A DNA stretch of 55,731 nt from F23-B02 sp963632825 (GTDB lineage: Bacteria > Bacillota > Clostridia > Oscillospirales > Oscillospiraceae): NCBI GenBank assembly GCA_963632825.1, contig CAVGWF010000006.1, positions 1-55,731 of the forward strand, in the 5' to 3' direction. The notes under the pieces are model-generated. The model ran no database searches. It had not been told where the DNA came from and saw nothing but the letters and a program-made list of their open reading frames with translations. The translations under genes were made by a program, and so were the position numbers. Shown here piece by piece: positions 48,945 through 55,731 of the stretch; position 1 is the stretch's first letter; every line of letters begins with the position of its first letter.

Positions 48945-51149
48945 ATGCAGGAACTAAGCGAGATAAACGGCAGCATTGCAGCCGTAATATTCAGAAACGA
49001 CGAAAACGGATACGCGGTCGTACGCATAGACCTTGACGATGGGCAGACGGTCACGGCCGTCGGATGCCTTCCGTACATAGCCCCCGGCGAAATGATCTCT
49101 GCCGAGGGAACATGGATGACCCATGCCCAGCACGGCAGACAGTTTAAAATAGAGCAGTGCAGCCGCACGCTGCCGACCTCCGCATCGGAGATATACGAGT
49201 ATCTTGCCGGAGGCACAGTGCGCGGCATCGGACCTGCAACGGCGGCGCTGATAGTCGATAAATTCGGCGACAGAGCTCTGGATGTACTTGAAATGCATCC
49301 GGAGCAGCTTGCCGAGCTCAAGGGTATCAGCAGGACAAAGGCAAAGGACATATGCGCCGGCTTCAAAAAGCAGGCGGGTGTCAGGCGGCTGACAGAGTTT
49401 CTGTGCTCATACGGCATACAGCCCATATTTGCACTCAGAATGTTCAGATTCTACGGCGGCTCCGCCATCGAGGTCGTGCACGAAAATCCGTATATCCTCG
49501 CGTCGTCGCACATTGGTGCAAGCTTTGCCGAGGCAGACTCGCTCGCACTTTCACTCGGCATAGACGGCGACAGCCTCAACCGCGTGTGCGCGGCGGTCAC
49601 ATTTGAACTCATCCACAATTCAGGCAACGGTCACTGCTTCATACCGCGCGGAAAGCTGACCTCTGCAACGGCGCAGCTCATAGGCGTAACGCCGGAGCTT
49701 GCCGATGAAGCGGTGGACAAGCTCTGTGAGACCGGTGAAGTGGTCTGCGACAAGGTCGCAGGACTGGAGGCATGCTATCTGGCGGAGCTTTTTGAAGCTG
49801 AGACATACACCGCAGAGAGAATAAAAAGTATGGGAAAGCGCACCGGCAGCCTGACTAAAGCAGCTGATAAGCTCATAGCGCGCCTTGAAAAGGCAAACGG
49901 AATTGAATATGCCCCCTTGCAGCGAGACGCTATCGCCCTCGCCGCCGACAGCAATATCCTTGTCATAACCGGCGGTCCGGGCACAGGAAAAACCACGATC
50001 TTGAAGGCGGTATTGGCTCTTTATGATGAGCTTGAGCTTGAAACATACCTTGCAGCGCCCACCGGCAGAGCGGCAAAGCGCATGAGTGAGCTGTGCGGCG
50101 TGGAGGCATCGACAATACACCGTATGCTGGGCGCAAAAATGTCCGAGGACGGGGAAACGGTAGTGTTTGTAAAGGATGAGGAGGATAAGCTTGCCTGCGA
50201 TGCGCTCATTGTCGACGAGTGCTCGATGGTTGACATAACACTTATGCATGCGATTCTGAAGGCACTGAAGCCTAACTGCCGCGTGCTCCTTGTCGGCGAT
50301 GCCGATCAGCTCCCGTCGGTGGGACCGGGCAATGTGTTTTCCGATATAATCAAAAGCGGCACGGTGCCAACCGTGCGGCTTACCGAGATATTCCGCCAGA
50401 AGGCTGACAGCCGCATAGTGCGTAATGCGCACATGATAAACAGGGGAGAGCATCCCGATTTCAACGAAAACAGCGGTGATTTCTTCCGCCTGCGCAGATT
50501 GCAGGGCAGCTCCTGTGTTGATACCATCGTGGAGCTGTGCCGCCGCCGTCTGCCCGAGAATATGAAGATACCTCAAAATCAGATACAGGTGCTTTCACCC
50601 AGCAGAAAGGGTGAAACGGGGACGAGGAACCTCAACCGCCGCCTGCAGGAGGCCCTGAACCCGCCTGCCGAGAGCAAAAAGGAAAAACCTTTCGGAGATA
50701 CGGTTTTCCGCACTGGTGACCGGGTGATACAGGTAAAGAATAACTACGACATTGTCTGGAAGGGCAAAAACGGTCAGAGCGGTACTGGGATATATAACGG
50801 CGATATCGGCGTTATCGCGGATATCGACACGGCATCGGAGTCCGTTACCGTCGATTATGAGGACAGACTGGCGTACTACGGCTTTGATATGCTCGGCGAG
50901 CTTGAGCACGCGTGGGCACTGACGGTGCATAAGTCGCAGGGCAGCGAGTATACTGCGGTTATTCTTGCGCTCAATCCCGGAGTCCAGATGCTTTTGACGC
51001 GCGGAGTTCTGTACACCGCAGTGACCCGTGCAAAGCAGCTTCTTATAATGGTCGGCGACGATTCGGTAGCACACCGGATGATAGATAATCACAAGCAGTC
51101 GAGGCGCTACAGCGCACTCAGGATAAGGCTCTCGGATGAAAATACTTGA
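48945..51149 (+). CDS. recD2: RecD2-type DNA helicase
   Basis: A 734-residue 5'-3' helicase of the RecD-like group that lacks RecBC. N-terminal OB-type segment INGSIAAVIFRNDENGYAVV, helix-hairpin-helix modules (GIGPATAALIVDKFG, LKGISRTKAKDIC), Walker A GGPGTGKTTILKAV, DECSMVD (motif II), VGDADQLPSVGPG (motif III), LTEIFRQ and the C-terminal ALTVHKSQGSEYTAVI and YTAVTRAKQL. Role: replication fork and mismatch-related repair in Firmicutes. It overlaps comFC by 14 bases. Confidence 0.95.
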   Translation: MQELSEINGSIAAVIFRNDENGYAVVRIDLDDGQTVTAVGCLPYIAPGEMISAEGTWMTHAQHGRQFKIEQCSRTLPTSASEIYEYLAGGTVRGIGPATAALIVDKFGDRALDVLEMHPEQLAELKGISRTKAKDICAGFKKQAGVRRLTEFLCSYGIQPIFALRMFRFYGGSAIEVVHENPYILASSHIGASFAEADSLALSLGIDGDSLNRVCAAVTFELIHNSGNGHCFIPRGKLTSATAQLIGVTPELADEAVDKLCETGEVVCDKVAGLEACYLAELFEAETYTAERIKSMGKRTGSLTKAADKLIARLEKANGIEYAPLQRDAIALAADSNILVITGGPGTGKTTILKAVLALYDELELETYLAAPTGRAAKRMSELCGVEASTIHRMLGAKMSEDGETVVFVKDEEDKLACDALIVDECSMVDITLMHAILKALKPNCRVLLVGDADQLPSVGPGNVFSDIIKSGTVPTVRLTEIFRQKADSRIVRNAHMINRGEHPDFNENSGDFFRLRRLQGSSCVDTIVELCRRRLPENMKIPQNQIQVLSPSRKGETGTRNLNRRLQEALNPPAESKKEKPFGDTVFRTGDRVIQVKNNYDIVWKGKNGQSGTGIYNGDIGVIADIDTASESVTVDYEDRLAYYGFDMLGELEHAWALTVHKSQGSEYTAVILALNPGVQMLLTRGVLYTAVTRAKQLLIMVGDDSVAHRMIDNHKQSRRYSALRIRLSDENT

Positions 51150-51789
51150 ATACATAGTCAGTCTCGTATATCCGTGGAAATGTGTTTTCTGCAGCAGCGT
51201 TCTTGAAAACGGTGACATATGCGATGAGTGCCGCAGCAGGCTCCCGTATACAAAGGGCGACAGCGTATATCAGAAGTTTCCGTTTATAGACAAATGTGTT
51301 TCGCCGCTGTACTATAAGGACAATGTCCGCGACTCCATCCATCGGTATAAATTTTACGGCTGCTCGGCATATTGCGTGCGGTACGGAGAGATAATGGCAG
51401 AGTGTGTCGAAAATAATCTTGATTGCGGCGGCATCAATATGATATCATGGATACCGCTGAGCAGGGCGCGATTGCGGAAAAGAGGCTATGATCAGGCGTA
51501 TCTGCTCGCAAAGGAGATATCTGCGCGCGTGGAGCTTCCGTGCGTGCCTGCGCTGAAAAAGATAAAGAACAACGCGGCACAGTCGACAACACGCGATGCA
51601 AAGCAGCGCCGCAGCAATGTTGCCGGGGCATATGAGCTTTTCCCGAATGCGGATGTCAGGGGCAAGTACATTCTCCTTGTTGACGATGTGGTAACCACGG
51701 GGTCAACACTCAGCGAGGCGGCCCGCGTTCTGAAAAAAGCCGGAGCAAAATGTGTATATTGCGTAACGCTTGCCCGTCATGAGGATTGA
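51136..51789 (+). CDS. comFC: ComF family protein (phosphoribosyltransferase-like)
   Basis: A 217-residue ComFC/GntX-type protein. A zinc-finger-like start, CVFCSSVLENGDICDEC, is followed by PLYYKDNVRDSIHRYKFYG and a type I PRPP-binding motif LLVDDVVTTGSTLSEA. IPLSRARLRKRGYDQA is conserved. In Bacillus it is needed for DNA uptake, and it also occurs in bacteria without known competence. Here it follows recD2, with no comFA visible. Start ATG 51136. Confidence 0.92.
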   Translation: MKILEYIVSLVYPWKCVFCSSVLENGDICDECRSRLPYTKGDSVYQKFPFIDKCVSPLYYKDNVRDSIHRYKFYGCSAYCVRYGEIMAECVENNLDCGGINMISWIPLSRARLRKRGYDQAYLLAKEISARVELPCVPALKKIKNNAAQSTTRDAKQRRSNVAGAYELFPNADVRGKYILLVDDVVTTGSTLSEAARVLKKAGAKCVYCVTLARHED

Positions 51790-51860
51790 CGGCGGAATAA
51801 CTTGGACAGAATATATAATAAACCATGCCGCAGGGCTTTTGCGGCGGATCGGAGCGTAAT

Positions 51861-52895
51861 ATGGTCATATATGAAAGAGATATAGCGGTCGATATGGGTA
51901 CATCCAACACTCTTGTCTTTGTTCAGGGCAAGGGATTGGCGCTGCGTGAGCCAACCGTTGTGGCGGTCGACAAGGTCAAGGACAGAATGCTCAAGGTCGG
52001 CGAGGATGCAAAGAAAACACTCGGCAGAACTCCGGCGAATGTCGTTGCCATACACCCGATAAGAGCAGGAGTAATATCCGATTACGATATGTCGGCGCTT
52101 ATGCTGCGCGAGCTTGTCAGCCGCATAACCTCGTTCAGCCTTTTTAAGCCGCGCATACTCATGTGTGTGCCGAGCAGCATCACCGGCGTTGAGGAACGCG
52201 CCGTTATTGACGCTGCAATAGAAGCCGGTGCGCGCAGAGTCTACCTTGTGGAAACCGCGGTAGCCACAGCGATAGGCGCCGGAGTTGACATTAAAAAGCC
52301 CGACGGCAATATGGTCATCGACATCGGCGGCGGCACTACCGAGATAGCGGTGGTATCCATGGGCGGAGTTGCAGAGTGCGAGTCTATAAAAATTGCCGGC
52401 AGCAGCTTCGATGAGGCAATAATAAGATATATAAAGAAAAAGCATAATCTGCTCATCGGTGCGATGACCGCAGAGGAGATAAAAATCAACATCGGCGGAC
52501 TTTTCCCGAGAAATGACGCGCCCGACAGCATGGAGGTCAAAGGCCGCTGCCTCATAAAGGGACTCCCGCGCACGGTAACGGTGACTGCGGAGGAGCTCAT
52601 GGATGTTCTCAGAGAGCCGGCAAAGCTCATCCTTGAAAATGTCCATTCGGTTCTTGAGCGCACACCGCCGGAGCTCATAGGCGATCTCGGCGTAAACGGA
52701 ATGATCCTTTCCGGCGGAGGCAGCATGCTTTACGGTATGGACAGAATGATAGAGGACAGCACGCATATAAGGACCATGATAGTAGATGATCCTCTCGCGT
52801 GTGCAGCTCACGGCGCCGGAAAGCTCCTTGCGCAGCTTGATAATATGCAGGACGGGATGATGAACTTCCTGCGCAACCGCGAAATGAGAAGATAA
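51861..52895 (+). CDS. mreB: Rod shape-determining protein MreB/Mbl
   Basis: A 344-residue bacterial actin that positions cell-wall synthesis. YERDIAVDMGTSNTLVFVQG is the phosphate 1 motif, VYLVETAVATAIGAG and MVIDIGGGTTEIAVVSMGG phosphate 2, and MILSGGGSMLYGMDRMI the adenosine motif. There is no mreC/mreD next to it, suggesting a stand-alone paralogue (MreB-, Mbl- or MreBH-like). ATG 51861 has GGAG a few bases upstream; the frame is open to 51825. TATAAT at 51814-51819 is a likely -10 with a weak -35. Confidence 0.94.
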   Translation: MVIYERDIAVDMGTSNTLVFVQGKGLALREPTVVAVDKVKDRMLKVGEDAKKTLGRTPANVVAIHPIRAGVISDYDMSALMLRELVSRITSFSLFKPRILMCVPSSITGVEERAVIDAAIEAGARRVYLVETAVATAIGAGVDIKKPDGNMVIDIGGGTTEIAVVSMGGVAECESIKIAGSSFDEAIIRYIKKKHNLLIGAMTAEEIKINIGGLFPRNDAPDSMEVKGRCLIKGLPRTVTVTAEELMDVLREPAKLILENVHSVLERTPPELIGDLGVNGMILSGGGSMLYGMDRMIEDSTHIRTMIVDDPLACAAHGAGKLLAQLDNMQDGMMNFLRNREMRR

Positions 52896-52920
52896 TAAAA
52901 AAGCTCTCGCATAATGCAAT

Positions 52921-52957
52921 AAATCTCGGCAATACGCAAAGTATTGCCGAGATTTTC
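52921..52957. terminator. Bidirectional terminator after mreB
   Basis: A perfect 15-base stem (52921-52935 with 52941-52955), loop GCAAA, T-run after. Confidence 0.9.
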
Positions 52958-52974
52958 ATATCCGTATTCAATAT

Positions 52975-55095
52975 TCAGCTTTTATAGGGAAGCGAGGTGA
53001 AATAGCTGGTGTCGGGCTGCCCGGCAATCTTCCAGCCGCTGCCGTCGTTTGAAATTGAGATCGAGCCGGTAAAACCGCCGTCCGTCACAAAATTAATGAC
53101 TGAGCTGCCGTCCGTTGAGGTGAAGCGGAGGCGCGTGCCGGATTTGAGCAGACTGCCGTTTGCGAGCGTTATACTCTTTGAGGTGGTGACATATTCGCCG
53201 TTATCATCAAATGAAAGCTCACCGGAGTCCTTCGTAAAGCTCTTGTCGGAGAGTGAGTAGGAGCTCTTTACCTTATAGGTACCGAGAATATTAACCTCCG
53301 TGTCAAGGATGAGCTTAGTATCTCCGAATTCCTTAAAAAGTCCCTCCGCATAGCTCTGGCTGTCAAACAGCGCCATGTGCAGGGGCTGCTTGTCGTCCGG
53401 AGAATACATTACCGCGCAGGTAACCGAAGCGGAACCGGCGTCCGTTCCGTCAATATATATCTCGCGCACACCGTCGTTATCAAGATCATAGAGCCTTATG
53501 CTGTGAACGGTTTTTATGCATGTGGTGACCTCACATGTTTCACCCGAGCTCTCGACGCTTATAACGGTAAGCCCCTGATCGTCGGCTGCGGTGCTGATCG
53601 TTTCGTCCTTGCCGTCGCCGTTCAGATCGCCGGTATATGGCAGGCGGGAGGTGATCACGGTGCCGGCACCGCCGTTGGGATCGGTCACCTTAACGGAGCC
53701 GCTGTCATCAAGCGAGAGAAGGCGGACCTCGTTTGTACCGTCACCCTGATTGAAGAATATTGCCAGCGTAGGCACCGTGTCGGTGAGCTCGGTGTTTATC
53801 GCCAGCGCCGCACCGTCGGACATGTCGCTGCAGAACAGGATCTGACGCACCGGGATATATTCTCCGGAAGAGGCATTGTAATTTATCGTGTATACACGGA
53901 CATCGTATATCGAGCCGCTCGCTGAAACGAGCAGAGATTTGATGTCGGTGGCTGCCGCACTGCCGAGTATTGTGAGGTCATCGCTGTCTGCGTCGGCTGC
54001 AAAAGCAACGCTAACATTGCCCTCGCTGCCCTCGCGCCCGGCGGGGATAAACCTTTCGTCTATAATGTTCTCAAGCTTGTCATAAGACACGGTGAACTCA
54101 TAGAAGCCGTTTGCGGCGTCGGCGATTTCACCCTCATTTGCGATAACGACAAAGCCCTCATCGGAGAGATACCAGTGACCGTCGGAAACAAGGGACTTTA
54201 TCGTCTCGGAATATCCCTCGTTGAAGAAGGTGTCAGTATACTTAGGGTCATCATTAAAGGATACGAGGATATCTTCTGAAACGGCGTTGACGATCTTGCT
54301 CTCGCTTTCGCCGAGGTCGGAGAGCCTGAGCTCCTCGCCGGTCTGCGGATCAAAGCAGTGACCGCTTATGCTCAGCAGATTCTCGGTTCCGAGAGAGACC
54401 CTGTCAACGACCCGCAGGGATACGGCGGCGCTGTCGGCACGCTCGGTGCGGACGGTGCGGCCCATGGAGAAGGCGCTGAGACCATCTGCGGTGCCATCGC
54501 CGATATTCTGAACATAGCGTTCGTGATAAGCGGTGTACAGATCACCGGTAAACAGCTCATTGAGAGCTGCGATGTTGGCGTTCATCGTATCCGCAGCCTC
54601 GGTACGGTCGGGCATAGTCACCTTGGGCACCATGTACGAAACACCGTCCTCAGCGGACACATCTTCCATTTCGACTACCACATCTCCGCCGCAGCTTCCG
54701 GCGTTGGCATTTATTATCTTGTGATCCGCGGTGACTGTGATATTAACTTTGGCGTGGTTTGAAAAATCATCTACAAAGGATTTTACCGCGATAACATTAA
54801 CCTCCGAATCGTAAATGCAGATGCTGTATTCAATCTCCGCCGCTTCGGTGCTGTCGGCCTTGTCGCCGGCAAAGTCAAAGTGAATGACCGAGCCTGCCTC
54901 AATGGGGCTATTGTCAGCGTTTCCGAAGGATTCGGAGCCCTGGTCCGTTCCGTAAGCAACGGCATAGACATCGGATGCCTCCATCTTTATATATACGCCG
55001 CACTCGCGCTCGGCATCTCCGGTGTCCTTCCTGCCGCAGGCGCACAGGGATACAACGGTGAGCAAAGCCAGTATTATAGCTGTAAATTTGCGCAT
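52975..55095 (-). CDS. Large lipoprotein with DUF3298/RsiV-like domain
   Basis: A 706-residue predicted lipoprotein. The signal ends in a lipobox SLCAC (Cys20). Residues about 130-360 resemble the DUF3298/RsiV-type lysozyme-binding region, with GHCFDPQTGEELRLSDL and the strand pattern of that family. The C-terminal part has two Asp-rich calcium-like loops, DLNGDGKDE and DLDNDGVREIYIDG, as in FG-GAP or VCBS repeats. It is probably exposed on the cell surface. The function is unknown. Its long antisense frames are artefacts. Confidence 0.78.
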   Translation of the reverse strand: MRKFTAIILALLTVVSLCACGRKDTGDAERECGVYIKMEASDVYAVAYGTDQGSESFGNADNSPIEAGSVIHFDFAGDKADSTEAAEIEYSICIYDSEVNVIAVKSFVDDFSNHAKVNITVTADHKIINANAGSCGGDVVVEMEDVSAEDGVSYMVPKVTMPDRTEAADTMNANIAALNELFTGDLYTAYHERYVQNIGDGTADGLSAFSMGRTVRTERADSAAVSLRVVDRVSLGTENLLSISGHCFDPQTGEELRLSDLGESESKIVNAVSEDILVSFNDDPKYTDTFFNEGYSETIKSLVSDGHWYLSDEGFVVIANEGEIADAANGFYEFTVSYDKLENIIDERFIPAGREGSEGNVSVAFAADADSDDLTILGSAAATDIKSLLVSASGSIYDVRVYTINYNASSGEYIPVRQILFCSDMSDGAALAINTELTDTVPTLAIFFNQGDGTNEVRLLSLDDSGSVKVTDPNGGAGTVITSRLPYTGDLNGDGKDETISTAADDQGLTVISVESSGETCEVTTCIKTVHSIRLYDLDNDGVREIYIDGTDAGSASVTCAVMYSPDDKQPLHMALFDSQSYAEGLFKEFGDTKLILDTEVNILGTYKVKSSYSLSDKSFTKDSGELSFDDNGEYVTTSKSITLANGSLLKSGTRLRFTSTDGSSVINFVTDGGFTGSISISNDGSGWKIAGQPDTSYFTSLPYKS

Positions 55096-55131
55096 AACAT
55101 CAACTCCTTATATGGCAGATAATTATACCAT

Positions 55132-55140
55132 GTGCCCATA
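55132..55140 (-). promoter_or_regulatory. Extended -10 promoter of the lipoprotein gene
   Basis: Minus strand: TGGTATAAT (55132-55140), TG-extended, with no good -35; about 37 bases before the ATG. Confidence 0.5.
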
Positions 55141-55179
55141 TAAAAATCCAGTATCAGCACAATTATTCACAAAAACATA

Positions 55180-55198
55180 AAATTTCCCGCCGCCGGGA
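55180..55198 (-). terminator. Weak terminator after the 81-residue gene
   Basis: Minus strand: TCCCG/CGGGA hairpin (55185-55198), then AATTTTATGTTTTTG. Confidence 0.4.
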
Positions 55199-55204
55199 GG
55201 CTCA

Positions 55205-55450
55205 TCAAGGTCTGCGCCCGTATCTTCCGCCTCGCTTAATACGCAGCTTTGCCGAAAGCCTGCCTTGCAGCGGAGCGGCGGGGCGGGCAATAACAAGCGT
55301 GCGCCCTCCGTATGTAAAAATATCTACCTCAATGCAGCCTCCGCTGAGCTCCGTTTTTTCTCTGATACAGCCGGCCAGCTCATCAGCAGGTATGCTGTCG
55401 TCCTCAAATATAACGGCAGCGGCTGCGTTTCCTGCGGCATCGGATAACAT
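55205..55450 (-). CDS. Small protein of unknown function, 81 residues
   Basis: I do not recognise the family. MLSDAAGNAAAAVIFEDDSI is followed by a compact alpha/beta pattern (GCIEVDIFTYGGRTLVIARP) and a very basic tail (LRIKRGGRYGRRP), which could bind nucleic acid. AGGAGGG lies seven bases before the ATG, which makes translation credible. It sits apart from the lipoprotein gene by 109 bases and may be a separate transcript. Confidence 0.6.
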   Translation of the reverse strand: MLSDAAGNAAAAVIFEDDSIPADELAGCIREKTELSGGCIEVDIFTYGGRTLVIARPAAPLQGRLSAKLRIKRGGRYGRRP

Positions 55451-55583
55451 AATATTTCCCTCCTGATAATAACAGATTTACACTACGGTAACGGAAAAAG
55501 AACAAGCTGAATAACAATACGATAAAATTCGTTAACAAAGCTGATTGTAACGGAATTTTTTTTGATTTTCTATACAAAAATTA

Positions 55584-55612
55584 TGGAAATATCACAAATA
55601 TGATGATATACT
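55584..55612 (+). promoter_or_regulatory. Possible promoter of the right-edge gene
   Basis: TGGAAA (55584-55589), 17 bases, TATACT (55607-55612), 48 bases before the ATG. Confidence 0.45.
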
Positions 55613-55659
55613 GATATGGCATTATGTAAAGCTGATAATTATTTTTTGTGGGGAGTATC

Positions 55660-55731
55660 ATGAGCTATTTTGAGAAGAGAATAGATGGTGAGCAGAAGTA
55701 TAAGGGAGTTATCGTTAATGTCGTGCTCGAC
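55660..55731 (+). CDS. ADP-ribose pyrophosphatase-like NUDIX hydrolase (partial, 24 codons)
   Basis: The first 24 codons of a gene cut by the right edge. GGGGAG lies a few bases before ATG 55660. The start MSYFEKRIDGEQKYKGVIVN matches the N-terminus of ADP-ribose pyrophosphatases (NudF type), where the pattern E-K...YKG.I..V precedes the dimer strand. The NUDIX box itself lies outside the window, so the call rests on this short stretch. Confidence 0.6.
   Translation, partial: MSYFEKRIDGEQKYKGVIVNVVLD

Noticed and set aside
51786..51819. TTGACG/TATAAT promoter of mreB
   Set aside because: The spacer would be 22 bases, too long. Only the -10 is credible.
51777..52919. Minus-strand frame of 380 codons over mreB
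   Set aside because: Antisense shadow of an intact mreB.
1..55731. CRISPR array, insertion sequence, prophage, rRNA or tRNA genes
   Set aside because: No regularly spaced repeats, transposase or phage-type proteins, or tRNA-like folds were found on reading both strands.

Overview
The window reads as chromosomal DNA from an anaerobic, endospore-forming Gram-positive bacterium of class Clostridia, most likely an Oscillospiraceae/Ruminococcaceae-type gut organism. Support comes from a SpoIIAA-SpoIIAB-SigF operon, a BofA/YaaL pair, CotF-type coat genes, strong GGAGG ribosome binding sites, sigma-A promoters, a T-box leader on valS and an [FeFe]-hydrogenase-like sensor protein. Family placement is inference; no rRNA or tRNA gene is present. 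I see no phage, transposase or CRISPR array.

Layout. 1-6612: a five-gene minus-strand operon (membrane protein, C69 dipeptidase, lipoprotein hydrolase, MFS carrier, and an RsbU-like phosphatase fused to an RsbW-like kinase domain that runs off the left edge). 6888-12155: a lipase-like hydrolase diverging from glpK-NUDIX-DUF1015, then yebC. 12160-16769: DEDDh exonuclease, ddl-murF (peptidoglycan precursor synthesis), and a yaaL-bofA-acetyltransferase operon. 16828-17244: a gene-free stretch with a likely structured RNA ending in an intrinsic terminator. 17245-22675: degV, T-box-valS, and the forespore sigma operon spoIIAA-spoIIAB-sigF. 22776-27483: MATE exporter, pcrA-like helicase, EamA permease. 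27533-30985: a two-component system coupled to a secreted protein and a membrane-anchored amidase. 31006-33751: a dicarboxylate/amino-acid symporter diverging from an AraC regulator, then two small coat-type genes. 33924-38152: flavodoxin-like protein, a strongly folded gene-free region (candidate non-coding RNA), fumarase alpha/beta, malic enzyme and a polysaccharide deacetylase. 38162-41530: a translationally coupled pair (sensory [FeFe]-hydrogenase-like protein with FeS and PAS-like domains, and a PP2C phosphatase), diverging from an RseC-like protein. 41531-41830: a cluster of hairpins flanked by two near-identical terminator copies. 41908-55731: prfC, gluQ, a TetR regulator, ybaK-uvrA, a small membrane protein, recD2, comFC, mreB, a large DUF3298-type lipoprotein, a small unknown protein, and the first 24 codons of an ADP-ribose pyrophosphatase.

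Themes. Partner-switching or PP2C-type signalling appears three times (1-1906, 21167-22634, 38162-39331). Fumarase plus malic enzyme form a C4-acid module, and the nearby symporter could feed it. The items most worth a second look are the two structured gene-free regions (16840-17016 and 34440-34760), the sensory hydrogenase/phosphatase pair, the phosphatase-kinase fusion and the hairpin cluster at 41531-41830. All functions are from reading sequence only. Promoters and RNA folds were found by eye.
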